Assembly (NCBI GenBank): GCA_016789405.1
Contig: JAEUPQ010000015.1
Coordinates: 1 to 64,000, forward strand
DNA: 64,000 bases
From: Lysobacteraceae bacterium
GTDB lineage: Bacteria > Pseudomonadota > Gammaproteobacteria > Xanthomonadales > Xanthomonadaceae
Reading direction: 5' to 3'
Position 1 is the stretch's first letter; every line of letters starts with the position of its first letter. The translations under genes and the position numbers were made by a program. Shown one piece after another: positions 1 to 9,181 of this stretch. Below the pieces are notes generated by a model. It was given only the letters and a program-made list of their open reading frames with translations, did no database searches and was not told the origin of the DNA.

Positions 1-1539
1 GACAAAGTGCAGTTCCGCTCGCCGGAGGAGCTGACCTACACCACCAAGCAGGCCATCCAGGAGAAGTTCATCCTCGACGTGGTGGAGAACTACACCACCT
101 ACGACAGCTTCTACCAAGTGGCCAAGACGGTGGCGGACGACCCGGAGTTCGACAAGGTGAAGGCGCTGAAGAAGATCCGCCACTACGTCGAATCGCACGA
201 CAAGGCGATCCGCCGCAAGGCCGAGATCATGGTCGATCACTTCATTGCACAGGTCGCGGGCAAGCAGAAGATCGGTGGAAAGGCGCGAGCGATGATCGTC
301 TGCAACGGCATCGCACGGGCCATCGATTACTGGCGGGAGGTGTCGGACTACCTCGCCCATATCAAAAGCCCGTACAAGGCCATCGTGGCCTACTCGGGGG
401 ACTTCGAGATCGCAGGTCAGAAGAAGACCGAGGCCGACCTGAATGATTTTCCGAGCAAGGACATCCCTGCAAGACTGAAGCAAGATCCGTATCGCTTCCT
501 GATCGTCGCCAATAAGTTCGTCACCGGCTTCGATGAGCCCTTGCTGCATACGATGTACGTGGACAAACCGCTGGCGGGCGTACTGGCGGTGCAGACCCTG
601 TCGCGCCTGAATCGCTCGCACCCACAAAAGCATGACACCTTCGTGCTCGACTTCGCCGACAACGCCGAGGCGGTGAAGGCAGCGTTCCAGGACTACTACC
701 GCGCCACCATCCAGACCGGCGAAACCGACGCCAATAAGCTGCACGACCTGAAGGCCGAACTCGACGGGCAGCAGGTTTACAGCTGGCAGCAGGTGGAAGA
801 CTTGGTGACGTTGTACTTGAGCGGTGCAGACCGGGACAGACTGGACCCCATCCTCGATGCGTGCGTGTCCGAATACGCCGACAAGCTAGGCGAGGACGAT
901 CAGGTCAAGTTCAAGGGCAAGGCCAAGGCCTTCGTGCGCAGCTACGGCTTTCTTGCCGCGATCCTGAGCTATGGTCACCCGACGTGGGAGAAGCTGTCGA
1001 TCTTCCTGAACTTCCTCACTCCCAAGCTGCCCGCGCCAAAAGAGGAAGACCTCTCCAAGGGGGTGCTGGAGACCATCGACATGGACAGCTACCGGGTGGA
1101 GGCCAAAGCGGCGCTGAAGATGGCGATGGCCGACACCGACGCCGCAGTCGAGCCTGTGCCGCCCGGCGGCGGTGGCGGCAAGGGCGAAGCCGACATCGAC
1201 AGACTCTCCGTGATCATCAAGACCTTCAACGACCTGTTTGGCAACATCGAATGGAAGGACGAAGACAAGATCCGCAAAGTCATCGCCGAAGAGATTCCGG
1301 CGCGGGTGGCGCAGGACAAGGCCTACCAGAATGCTCAGGCAAACTCCGACAAGCAGAACGCCAAGCTGGAGCACGACAAGGCGCTGAATCGCGTGGTGCT
1401 TGAGCTGCTGTCCGACCACACCGAACTGTTCAAGCAGTTCAGCGACAACCCCAACTTCAAGCGCTGGCTGACGGATATGGTGTTTGATGTGACGTATCAA
1501 AGACCAGGGAATCACTTGCCGCCGAGTGCCCAGCCATGA
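1..1539 (+). CDS. hsdR: Type I restriction enzyme R subunit (HsdR), C-terminal part
   Basis: The open frame enters from the left edge, so the N-terminal nuclease and first helicase lobe lie outside the window; about 512 codons remain. HsdR is the ATP-driven translocase and endonuclease subunit of type I restriction-modification. What is visible is the second RecA-like lobe: a segment reading AMIVCNGIARAIDYW, then FLIVANKFVTGFDEP, then the motif VI-like QTLSRLNR with FVLDFADN after it. The C-terminal part is helical and charged, with a GGGGGKGEAD linker near residue 390, as in the HsdM-contacting region. The stop is TGA at 1537. The hsdM and hsdS genes are presumably upstream. No frame disruption is visible in this part. 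Confidence 0.88.
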   Translation, partial: DKVQFRSPEELTYTTKQAIQEKFILDVVENYTTYDSFYQVAKTVADDPEFDKVKALKKIRHYVESHDKAIRRKAEIMVDHFIAQVAGKQKIGGKARAMIVCNGIARAIDYWREVSDYLAHIKSPYKAIVAYSGDFEIAGQKKTEADLNDFPSKDIPARLKQDPYRFLIVANKFVTGFDEPLLHTMYVDKPLAGVLAVQTLSRLNRSHPQKHDTFVLDFADNAEAVKAAFQDYYRATIQTGETDANKLHDLKAELDGQQVYSWQQVEDLVTLYLSGADRDRLDPILDACVSEYADKLGEDDQVKFKGKAKAFVRSYGFLAAILSYGHPTWEKLSIFLNFLTPKLPAPKEEDLSKGVLETIDMDSYRVEAKAALKMAMADTDAAVEPVPPGGGGGKGEADIDRLSVIIKTFNDLFGNIEWKDEDKIRKVIAEEIPARVAQDKAYQNAQANSDKQNAKLEHDKALNRVVLELLSDHTELFKQFSDNPNFKRWLTDMVFDVTYQRPGNHLPPSAQP

Positions 1540-1614
1540 GTCGACGTGATCCTTGAAGACCTCGTCTTCGAACTGGTCATTTCATGCTTGTTCAATGTTC
1601 AAAGGAAATGAACG

Positions 1615-3243
1615 ATGAGATATCTGCCTGATGTCATTGAGGCGTTCAATGCAACGGTTGAACAGACCACGCTCGCTGATTTCTATAAGCGCCGTCGTGC
1701 TGTCAAGCGAGGTAACAATTGGTCTGGTGGTCTGCTGAAAGTGAAAGGCGACATTGATGGCGACATGACCGGATACGCCTTCCACTTTGGTGGTTTGAGT
1801 GAGCTCCAGTTCAATATCGGTTTCGAAGAGGGTGCCTATTTCCGCTACGGCGTAGCCTTCAGCATCCAGCCCAATCGCAATGTCGTCGACCCCGAATCGG
1901 TGTTGCGCCCGAAGATTCTCGCCTTCAACGCTGTCCTACATGAGTTCCCGGTTCTGAGGTCGCTCGCCATGTGGTGGTATGACAATGGTACGAGGACTGC
2001 GTCGCGGGCCGTTGAATCGATTCCTGTCAGTCTGATCCGATCCGGCGTCTTTATCTTCATCGGCGAACGCGTTTCGGTCGGTGACGACGGCGTGACGCCT
2101 GCAATGCTGAAGCGGGCCGCCGAGGTCATGGCTGCGTTGCTTCCGCTGTACGAGCGCGTCGAGGGATTCACCGATGCGAGCGATGTCGTGGCGTCCGCAT
2201 CTACGTTCAAGGTGGCCCGCCTGTGCTGGAACACCAATGGCTGGCAGGGCCCGAGCGGGCGCCTCGGCAAGGTTGGCAACCAGAAGGCCTTCGAGGGTAC
2301 GTATGGCTTCGGACACGAGGAATGGCTGCTCGATCACAGTCGGCTCGTGGATGGCTGGAAGTACGGTTTCATCCAGGCGCTGAACCACTCTTTCGACAAA
2401 TACGCGGGCAAGACGATCGATCTGCTGCTTTACGCGATCGACAACAAGACCAAGCATCGTTATTGGGTTGCATCGATCTCAGGCGTGGAGGTCCTTACCG
2501 AGAAGCAGTCTTCGCAGACCAATCGGCTGTTCGAGAAGAACGGCTGGCTCGACGAAATGCGCGAGCAGGTCCAAATGCAGGGACTGGATGACGGAACCCT
2601 GAGCGTAGAACATCCTCAGGAGCTGTTGAACCTGCGCTATCGTCCCGAGCATTGCGTTCGCTTCGATCCGATGATCGAGTTCCCGGCTGACGAGTTGCCG
2701 GCAGCCTACTACGGTACTTTCCAGCAGGTGCCCAAGACGCAGGCCGCAATCCTGCACGGGGGGATTCATGCCGAGGTGCTGAAGTCGCGCAACATCGGCA
2801 AGCTGTCATCCACTCGGACCACGCATGCCGATGTGCGTGAAGTCCATCTGGAGCATAAGCGCTGGCAGAAGGAGCTGGGCAAGAGCCTGCGTGAGCAACT
2901 GCCCGGCGCCGATATCATCGTCGAGACCAAAGTCGGCGGCTACTGGGTGGACATCGTCATCGATGTGGGTGACAAGCGCATCCTGGTGGAATTGAAGACG
3001 TGCACGCTCGTTCGCCAGGCGGTTCGAGAAGCGCTATCCCAGTTGCTCGAGTACGCCTACTGGCCGCCTTCCAGCCCCCGGGGCGACGTCCTGCTGATCG
3101 TCTGTGCCGGGAGAGAAGACGAGGCAGACCGCGAGTACATGCGTATGCTGCGTGACCGCTTCGGTATTCCGGTGCATTACCTGCAGTATCGCGAGGGCAC
3201 GATCGTCGACATTCAGGCTTTCGTGGAGCGCGTGACGACGTAG
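1615..3243 (+). CDS. Putative restriction-type nuclease with C-terminal PD-(D/E)XK domain
   Basis: A 542-residue protein starting at ATG 1615 behind an AAAGGAAA ribosome site, 75 bp after hsdR and on the same strand. I do not recognise the whole protein. The C-terminal ~120 residues look like a PD-(D/E)XK nuclease: a strand carrying D446 (YWVDIVID), then the strand RILVELKT with E459 and K461, then a helix with QLLEY. Residues ~200-300 form a separate domain rich in W, G and H (WNTNGWQGPSGR, EGTYGFGHEEW, KHRYWVASI) that could be a base- or DNA-recognition module of the EVE/PUA/SRA kind; that is inference. Context next to hsdR suggests DNA restriction or defence. It could instead be a general repair nuclease. 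No signal peptide or membrane segment is seen. Confidence 0.5.
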   Translation: MRYLPDVIEAFNATVEQTTLADFYKRRRAVKRGNNWSGGLLKVKGDIDGDMTGYAFHFGGLSELQFNIGFEEGAYFRYGVAFSIQPNRNVVDPESVLRPKILAFNAVLHEFPVLRSLAMWWYDNGTRTASRAVESIPVSLIRSGVFIFIGERVSVGDDGVTPAMLKRAAEVMAALLPLYERVEGFTDASDVVASASTFKVARLCWNTNGWQGPSGRLGKVGNQKAFEGTYGFGHEEWLLDHSRLVDGWKYGFIQALNHSFDKYAGKTIDLLLYAIDNKTKHRYWVASISGVEVLTEKQSSQTNRLFEKNGWLDEMREQVQMQGLDDGTLSVEHPQELLNLRYRPEHCVRFDPMIEFPADELPAAYYGTFQQVPKTQAAILHGGIHAEVLKSRNIGKLSSTRTTHADVREVHLEHKRWQKELGKSLREQLPGADIIVETKVGGYWVDIVIDVGDKRILVELKTCTLVRQAVREALSQLLEYAYWPPSSPRGDVLLIVCAGREDEADREYMRMLRDRFGIPVHYLQYREGTIVDIQAFVERVTT

Positions 3244-3276
3244 TGAGGCAATACCAACGACAGGGGGCTCAATACC

Positions 3277-4581
3277 ATGCGCTTCATCCACACGCTCGCG
3301 TTCGCTGCGCTCTGCCTGACGGGGCTCTCCTTCGCCGCGCCGGCACAGGCGACCTCCGAGGATTGCACCGGCAAGCAGAAGCCGAAGCAGGTCTTCTTCA
3401 ACGACTGCATGCGCGGCAAGGACGATGCTGTGGCGTTCTACATGGACCGCTACGGCGACCTGTACCCGCCGGCGTCGGTGTCGCTGGACGTGTTCCACTT
3501 CATCAACGTGAGGAATGGGCCGCGCCCGTACGTGGCGCCGGGTACGCCGGAGTTCGCCAGTCTCAAGTCCCTGTACGCATGGAAGTCGGGGCGCGCGCCG
3601 GGCGTGGATGCGGACTGGCCGAATCTTCTGGCGCATGCGGGTGTGATGACGAGCGGTGATTTCGAGGTCGATTGGGCGGCCGTGCAGTCTGTGCTGCGCG
3701 AGCGCGAGGCGCGGCGGATTTCGGCGCTGGGTCGCGAGTTCGACGACGTGGTGCTGCTGATCCACGGCTACAACAACGATCACGCGGATGCGCTTACGTG
3801 GTACGGGAATGTCGAATCGAATTTCCGTAGCGAGGGTGCGCGATATGGTCGTCGCGTGGCGTTCGTGCGCATGTACTGGGATGGCCTGAAGGGCAAGACG
3901 CCGCTGTTCATCTGGGACAACGCGCAATACAACGGCTACCTGGTCGGGCTGGAACTCCGTCGCCTGCTGGCCGAGGTGGCGGGCGACACGCCGCTGCGCG
4001 TGTTCACCCACAGCTCCGGTGCCTACGTCATCACCAATGCGCTGGGCGATGCCTCGGCAGGCGCGCAATTCGATGCCATGCCGGACATCTATCACCGGCG
4101 CAGTGCGGGCGCGGTCGCCATCTACGCGCCGCCGATGCAGCTGCGCGACCTGCGTGTCGCCATGCTGGTGCCCGCGCAGCCGACCATCGCGTTCCGGAAT
4201 TATTTCCGCAATGCGACGACGGGCCAGCCCGATCCCGCCAAGCGTGCGCTGGTGCCGCAACGGCTGATCCTCGGCCTGAGCAAGCGCGACGCCGCGACCA
4301 ACAAGTACGGGGTGATTCCCTGCGGATGGAAGGGCGCGACCTGCATGGCGGTGAAGATCCGGCAGTCCTGCCGGCAGGTCGCCGAAGACCTGGACATCGC
4401 GCCGCCCCGGCTGTTCGCCGTGAACTTCGCGAAGCAGGGCCTGCGCCACCCGCACGCCGTGAAGGCCTACATGGACGACGACGAGTGGCCCGAGCTTACA
4501 CGCGCGCTGCTGGCGCCTGATCCCGGCATGCCGACGGGGACGCCGGAGTTGTGTGCGAGGTCGGTGGGGGGCGCATCGTGA
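3277..4581 (+). CDS. Secreted alpha/beta hydrolase (DUF900-like)
   Basis: A 434-residue protein with a clear Sec signal peptide (MRFIHTLAFAALCLTGL, cleavage after APAQA). The mature part has the alpha/beta-hydrolase signature of DUF900-like esterases: the oxyanion strand VVLLIHGYNND near residue 160 and a nucleophile elbow-like segment VFTHSSGAYV near residue 246, where the usual GxSxG glycine is replaced (HSSGA). Expected location is the periplasm or outside. The substrate cannot be told from sequence. The stop overlaps the next gene by four bases (GTGA), so the two are probably co-translated. Family assignment is moderate; esterase activity is inferred, not shown. Confidence 0.65.
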   Translation: MRFIHTLAFAALCLTGLSFAAPAQATSEDCTGKQKPKQVFFNDCMRGKDDAVAFYMDRYGDLYPPASVSLDVFHFINVRNGPRPYVAPGTPEFASLKSLYAWKSGRAPGVDADWPNLLAHAGVMTSGDFEVDWAAVQSVLREREARRISALGREFDDVVLLIHGYNNDHADALTWYGNVESNFRSEGARYGRRVAFVRMYWDGLKGKTPLFIWDNAQYNGYLVGLELRRLLAEVAGDTPLRVFTHSSGAYVITNALGDASAGAQFDAMPDIYHRRSAGAVAIYAPPMQLRDLRVAMLVPAQPTIAFRNYFRNATTGQPDPAKRALVPQRLILGLSKRDAATNKYGVIPCGWKGATCMAVKIRQSCRQVAEDLDIAPPRLFAVNFAKQGLRHPHAVKAYMDDDEWPELTRALLAPDPGMPTGTPELCARSVGGAS

Positions 4582-5798
4582 GCGGGGCGCCGACCCCGAG
4601 CGGCGCAGGTATCGAGGCGACCACCGACCCCAACCCCGGCGTGCTCTGGCCCGTCGGCGCGCGGCTGGTGTCCGCGACGCGTTCGATGCTGTGGCTCGCG
4701 CCGCTGCTCGGCGGCCTGATGCTGCTGGTGCACTTCTGGCGCGTCGGCTACCTCCCGGCGCTGTCGTTCTCGGAACTGGGCGTGGTGCTCGGCGCGTTCG
4801 GGTTGTTCGTGGCGATGGGGTTGGGGGCGGCGTTGGTGCTCATCCTGTTTCCCATTTTTTTGATCTGGCTATGGATGACTGCTGGGTTGATTCCTGCACC
4901 GCCGCCGGTGCAGTTGCCGATCCAGAAGCGGCGGCGCCGTTCTCTTTCGCGTCAGCCCTTGCCTTTGGCCGACGCGCAAATGGGGTCTGGAAGAAGGAGA
5001 TTTTTTTCCAGAACGTTTTCTCGTAGTTCCTTGTTGATCTTCTGTCTTGGCTCGGTTAGCGCAGTCGGACTTACAGCGACGGGTTTGTTTCTCACCATGC
5101 AGCTTGCCGAGCCATGGCAATCGGTGCCGATTGTGGTTTTGATGGGCGGCAGTGGGCTTGTCGGCTTGCTGCTCGTGCTTTGGAGTGACTTTGGCTTCCA
5201 TGCAAAAGCATTGCGTTTTATCCGTCATTGGGCGATGCAGTTTCTATTGCTTTTGATTTTGTATTTGTTGCTGTGGCATGCGTGGTTCGCGCTCGTTGCT
5301 AGATTCGATGCCGCTCCGGAGTCGACGATAGGCCAGATCTTTCTCGGTGTTTTCGTGCTGCTTCTGGTGCCCTTCGCACACTGGGTCTGGTATGCATCAA
5401 TGCGCGCAACTGGCCCAGGTGTGATAAAGGTACGTGTGGTCATCTTGGTCATGATGCTTGCCTATACCGGGCTGACCCCTTCTCTCCTCGACGGTGCCGC
5501 CTCCACCTACGGCTTCGGCATGATGCGCAAGGTCGACCTGGTGCTGAGCGCGCGGGGCTGCGCGATCGTGAAGGAGGCGTTGCCCGGGCAGGCCTGCGAG
5601 CCTTCGCCTGCGAAGGGCGATGACGACAGGCGCGTGTATCGCCTGCGCGGCGTGGATGTGTTGACCCGCATCGGGGCGAGTTACGTGATCGCGCCTGCGG
5701 GCGGCATCGACGACCGCAAGCTGCCGCGCCTGGCGCTGCCGGCGGGCGAGGTGCATGCGCTGGTGCGGAGCATGGAGGACAAGGTCGAGTCGCATTGA
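4578..5798 (+). CDS. Polytopic membrane protein of unknown function
   Basis: I place the start at GTG 4578, where it overlaps the upstream TGA as GTGA and follows a strong GGTGGGGGG ribosome site; an in-frame GTG at 4551 is possible but lies inside the hydrolase gene. The 406-residue product has about six or seven hydrophobic segments: two near residues 30-100 (LLGGLMLLVHFW; ALVLILFPIFLIWLWM), two near 150-200, two near 215-270 and one near 290-310. It ends in a soluble tail of ~95 residues with two cysteines (RGCAIV, GQACEP). I do not recognise the family. The stretch at about 4850-5460 is visibly poorer in G+C than its flanks. Translational coupling suggests it works with the secreted hydrolase. 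Confidence 0.6.
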   Translation: MSGAPTPSGAGIEATTDPNPGVLWPVGARLVSATRSMLWLAPLLGGLMLLVHFWRVGYLPALSFSELGVVLGAFGLFVAMGLGAALVLILFPIFLIWLWMTAGLIPAPPPVQLPIQKRRRRSLSRQPLPLADAQMGSGRRRFFSRTFSRSSLLIFCLGSVSAVGLTATGLFLTMQLAEPWQSVPIVVLMGGSGLVGLLLVLWSDFGFHAKALRFIRHWAMQFLLLLILYLLLWHAWFALVARFDAAPESTIGQIFLGVFVLLLVPFAHWVWYASMRATGPGVIKVRVVILVMMLAYTGLTPSLLDGAASTYGFGMMRKVDLVLSARGCAIVKEALPGQACEPSPAKGDDDRRVYRLRGVDVLTRIGASYVIAPAGGIDDRKLPRLALPAGEVHALVRSMEDKVESH

Positions 5799-5884
5799 GG
5801 CGCGACGCCGCGCGGAAGGGGATTGATCTGCCAGATGCAACAGGGAGGTGCTGCCGATCGTCGAACTGCTTCGATGGCCGGCCC

Positions 5885-5905
5885 GGGCCCGCAAGAGACG
5901 GGCCC
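5885..5905. terminator. GC-rich hairpin after the membrane protein gene
   Basis: A perfect 7-bp stem GGGCCCG/CGGGCCC with loop CAAGAGA sits 87 bp downstream of the stop at 5798. The run after it is only mildly T-rich, so it is a candidate terminator rather than a certain one. Confidence 0.4.
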
Positions 5906-5969
5906 TCCATGTCTGTTCGTTTCCAGGGACGGTGCGCGCAGGCCACATCTCATCACGACAGGAGGTTGT

Positions 5970-6992
5970 ATGCAGGGGGTCTCGTCAACAATGCGTCTCG
6001 CAAGGCTGGTCACGCTGGCCTTGGCGTTTGCGCTTTCCTTCTCCGCCATGGCGCGCGATCCGGTGCAGGTGGATCGACATGGACAGCCGCGCTCCGAACG
6101 GGGGCAATGGGTGTATCGCATCGTCGCGAAGTGGGGTGTCCATGTGCAGGAGGCTTATCGTGTGCCTGCGGACCGATGGGCGTCATCGATGGCTCCGATG
6201 TTTGCGAAAGCATCGCTTGCCGATTTGCGACGTGCCGCATCCGCATCGAGCTTCGCGGCGATGAACGATGCGCTGCTCGGTACGCCGGTTCCGTCTGGCG
6301 ACAAGTCGCTTGGAGATCCCTCGCAGGATCTGGTCTACGTGCCGGTGACGCCTTGCCGCATCCTCGACACGCGCGTGGTGGGCGGGCCGATTGCCGCGAA
6401 CAGCTTCCGCGACTTCGACCTGACCGATGTGGTGCGCTTCGCGCCGCAGGGCGGCGACACCAGCAACTGCAACGTGGGCGACAAGGGTTCGTTCGCAGCG
6501 GCGGCCATCAATTTCACGGTGGTCGGCCCATCGATCGACGGTTACATCACGGCCTTTCCCTACCTGTCGAGCATGCCGACGGCGGCGACGATCAACTACA
6601 AGGCCGGCGACATCCGCAATGGGCTGGCAATCACGCGCCTCGACCAGAGTGCCGCTACGCACGAGTTCAGCGTCTACAGCTTCGCGCAGACGCATCTCGT
6701 GGCGGACATCGTGGGTTATTTCGCGGCGCCGAAGCCGACGGCACTGGATTGCGTGACGTTGTCCACTGCGCCCGTCGGCGTTTCTGGCTTGTCGACACTT
6801 TCCAGCCCGAGTTGCCCTGCGGGATACAGCGCGATGTCCGGTAATTGCCGGAACGAGAACCTGACGACGACGCCGATCTACCTGATGGGCGGTTCGCTCA
6901 GCGATACGCAGTACACCTGCCAGTACTACAGCAGCTCGGGCACGCGCCTGCTGACGGCACAGGTGCGCTGCTGCCGCGTCCCGGGGCAATGA
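5970..6992 (+). CDS. Secreted protein with a repeated beta-type domain of unknown function
   Basis: Start ATG 5970 follows GGAGG by four bases; ATG 5991 is an alternative. Either way a signal peptide results (LARLVTLALAFALSFSAMA). After a ~90-residue linker comes a domain of ~130 residues opening with PVTPCRILDTR and running through GGPIAAN, GDKGSFAAAAINFTVVGP, GDIRNGLAITRLDQ and THLVADIVGYF. The same domain, with the same landmarks, is in the truncated gene at the right edge (63402-64000), so this is a paralogous family. The C-terminal ~80 residues are a separate cysteine-containing tail (SSPSCPAGYSAMSGNCRNEN ... VRCCRVPGQ), different from the tail of the paralogue. Function unknown; extracellular or surface location is inferred. 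Confidence 0.65.
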   Translation: MQGVSSTMRLARLVTLALAFALSFSAMARDPVQVDRHGQPRSERGQWVYRIVAKWGVHVQEAYRVPADRWASSMAPMFAKASLADLRRAASASSFAAMNDALLGTPVPSGDKSLGDPSQDLVYVPVTPCRILDTRVVGGPIAANSFRDFDLTDVVRFAPQGGDTSNCNVGDKGSFAAAAINFTVVGPSIDGYITAFPYLSSMPTAATINYKAGDIRNGLAITRLDQSAATHEFSVYSFAQTHLVADIVGYFAAPKPTALDCVTLSTAPVGVSGLSTLSSPSCPAGYSAMSGNCRNENLTTTPIYLMGGSLSDTQYTCQYYSSSGTRLLTAQVRCCRVPGQ

Positions 6993-7290
6993 TGATCGCG
7001 CGGGCGTCATGCCGTGCATGGCGCCCGCGTCTTGAAAACAGCCATCCGAGCAGCGGACTCTTTTCTCCGGATCGATGAGCTCGCGATAAGGCCTTGAAGA
7101 TCTGGCTTTTCCGGAGTTTCAACCTTGCGCCTGTCGAGTCTTGTGGCTCGGCAGTGGGCATGCTGATGAGCGGTGCGCAGTTCCGCTGTGCGGTTGCCGA
7201 AGCCGGCAATCGTGATGTCGGCGTCGGGTGTGCGGGATGGCGGGGGGAGGGTGTAGCGGATCTTTGATCCACTCTGCAAAGGCAGACACT
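6993..7290. other. Intergenic stretch without a recognisable gene
   Basis: About 300 bp between a plus-strand and a minus-strand gene (convergent ends). Short open frames here on both strands have no ribosome site or recognisable protein pattern. I see nothing else except the hairpin at its right end. Confidence 0.5.
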
Positions 7291-7308
7291 GGCGGGCTTG
7301 AGCCCGCC
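7291..7308. terminator. Hairpin abutting the corA stop codon
   Basis: GGCGGGC-TTGA-GCCCGCC forms a perfect 7-bp stem with a 4-base loop and touches the corA stop (TAG read on the minus strand at 7311-7309). Neither flank has a T-run, so it may be a weak terminator or transcript-end stabiliser shared by the convergent genes. Confidence 0.45.
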
Positions 7309-8304
7309 CTATAGCCACCGCACCTTCTTGAGGTAGCGGTACAGCACGATGCAGACGACGGCGACGCTGCCGATGAGGATGGGGTAGCTGTACTTGCCTT
7401 TCAGTTCGGGCATGAATTCGAAGTTCATGCCGTACCAGCTGGCGATCAGCGTGGGCGCGGCGAGCAGCGCGGCCCATCCGGCGAGCTTCTTGACGGTTTC
7501 GCCCTGCTGGATGGTGACCATGGACAGGTTCACGCTCATCGCGGCGGTGAGCATTTCGCGCAGGGTGTCGATCATGTCGTTGAGGCGCACGACGTGGTCG
7601 AGCACGTCGCGGAAGTAGAGCTTGGCTTCCTCGGTGACCTGGGTCATCTGCGTGCGGGTGAGCTGGGCCAGGATGTCCTGCAGCGGTGCGACCGCGAGGC
7701 GCATCTGGGTGAGCTCCTTTTTGAGCTCGTAGAGCTTGACGATGGTGTCGCGGCGCCAGTTGGCGGCGAGGATCTCGTGTTCGAGCGCGTTCAGTTCGTC
7801 GCGGAACTCGTTCACGATCGGCTGGTAGTTGTCGACGATGAAGTCGAGGATGCCGTACAGCGCGAAGGCCGGGCCGTGGGCGAGCAGTTCGGGCTCGCGC
7901 TCGAAGCGGGCGCGCACGTGGCGGTACGACAGCGAGGCGCCGTGGCGCACGGTGACCAGGAAACGCGGGCCGACGAAGACGTGGGTTTCGCCGAAGCGCA
8001 CGTGGTTGTCGACCAGTTGCGCGGTGTGCACCGCGAGGAACAGCGAGTTGCCATAGGCCTCGATCTTCGGGCGCTGGTGCGCGTGGTGCGCGTCCTCGAT
8101 GGCGAGGTCGTGCAGGCCGAACTCTTCCTGCAGTTTGTCGAGCTGCGCTTCTTCCGGTTCGTACAGGCCGACCCAGACGAAGCTGCGGTCATCGACGGCG
8201 AGCACGTCGCTGATCTGGTCGAGATTGATGTCGGTGCGCACGCCTTCGCGGTAGACCGCGCAGTTGACGACGCAGGAGGGCATGGCGGAGGACTGCGGAT
8301 TCAT
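7309..8304 (-). CDS. corA: Magnesium/cobalt transport protein CorA
   Basis: A 331-residue CorA-family channel for divalent cations, mainly Mg2+, in the inner membrane. The N-terminal ~245 residues form the soluble alpha/beta and long-helix region. At the C-terminus come the first membrane helix, the diagnostic YGMNFEFMPEL loop (GMN motif) and the second membrane helix (YPILIGSVAVVCIVLY), ending in the basic tail RYLKKVRWL. Length is usual for the family. It is the downstream member of a minus-strand pair with upp 64 bp upstream. Nothing odd is seen. Confidence 0.93.
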   Translation of the reverse strand: MNPQSSAMPSCVVNCAVYREGVRTDINLDQISDVLAVDDRSFVWVGLYEPEEAQLDKLQEEFGLHDLAIEDAHHAHQRPKIEAYGNSLFLAVHTAQLVDNHVRFGETHVFVGPRFLVTVRHGASLSYRHVRARFEREPELLAHGPAFALYGILDFIVDNYQPIVNEFRDELNALEHEILAANWRRDTIVKLYELKKELTQMRLAVAPLQDILAQLTRTQMTQVTEEAKLYFRDVLDHVVRLNDMIDTLREMLTAAMSVNLSMVTIQQGETVKKLAGWAALLAAPTLIASWYGMNFEFMPELKGKYSYPILIGSVAVVCIVLYRYLKKVRWL

Positions 8305-8368
8305 CGCGACATCGTGCCGGGGCGGGGCGGGTCGGGCAAGCGCGGACGCCTGCTGCCCGGTGCGGGCG

Positions 8369-8998
8369 TCAGGCCGGCGTGCCGAACACGCGGTCGCCGG
8401 CGTCGCCGAGGCCCGGGAGGATGTAGCCGTGGTCGTTGAGGCGCTCGTCGATGGCGGCGGTCCAGACCTCGGTGTCGGGATACGCGGCTTCCAGCGCGCG
8501 CAGGCCCTCGGGTGCAGAGACGAGGAAGATCGCCTTCACCCGCGCGCATCCGGCGGCCTTGAGCGCGTCGATGGCGGCGATGGCGCTGCCGCCGGTGGCC
8601 AGCATCGGGTCGATCAGCAGCGCGGTGCGGCCGGCGATGTCGCGGTACAGGCGCTGGTAGTAGGCATGCGGCTGCAGGGTCTCTTCGTCGCGGCGCAGGC
8701 CGATCACGCTCACCGGCGCCGAGGGCAGCAGCACCTGCACGCCGGGCAGGAAACCCAGGCCGGCGCGGAGGATGGGCACGAGGGTGATGGCGTCCTGGTC
8801 GCAGCGGCCGACGTCGAGCGGGCCGGCCCAGGTGTCGATGCGGCGCGTGCCCAGCGCGAGATCGGCGGTGGCTTCGTAGGCGAGCAGGGTGGCGATCTCG
8901 CCGACGACCTGGCGGAACAGTGCCGGGCCAGTGGCGGCATCGCGCAGCAGGCCGAGCTTGTGGGCGACGAGCGGATGGCGGACTTCGACGGTCTTCAT
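8369..8998 (-). CDS. upp: Uracil phosphoribosyltransferase
   Basis: Converts uracil and PRPP to UMP in pyrimidine salvage, in the cytoplasm. I start it at ATG 8998 ([15 protein letters not shown]), giving 209 residues, the normal family length; the frame stays open 26 codons further upstream but those add an atypical arginine-rich tail. Landmarks: [12 protein letters not shown], the PRPP-binding loop [13 protein letters not shown] near residue 130, and the C-terminal uracil-binding [20 protein letters not shown]. corA follows 64 bp downstream on the same strand. Confidence 0.95.
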   Translation of the reverse strand: MKTVEVRHPLVAHKLGLLRDAATGPALFRQVVGEIATLLAYEATADLALGTRRIDTWAGPLDVGRCDQDAITLVPILRAGLGFLPGVQVLLPSAPVSVIGLRRDEETLQPHAYYQRLYRDIAGRTALLIDPMLATGGSAIAAIDALKAAGCARVKAIFLVSAPEGLRALEAAYPDTEVWTAAIDERLNDHGYILPGLGDAGDRVFGTPA

Positions 8999-9181
8999 GG
9001 CGATGCGGGCGGCGGCGGGACGTGCCGCGCAGGGTAGCAGGCCGGCGGCGGTGCCCGGCATGCATCGATGCCGCACGGATCAGTCCGGTATCGCCTGCGC
9101 GGCCTGCGTTGACCGCGTTCGCCCGGCTTCGTACGGTGAACGCTTCGCGCGGCACGCGCAGGCATGGAGCAGGGGGACGGG

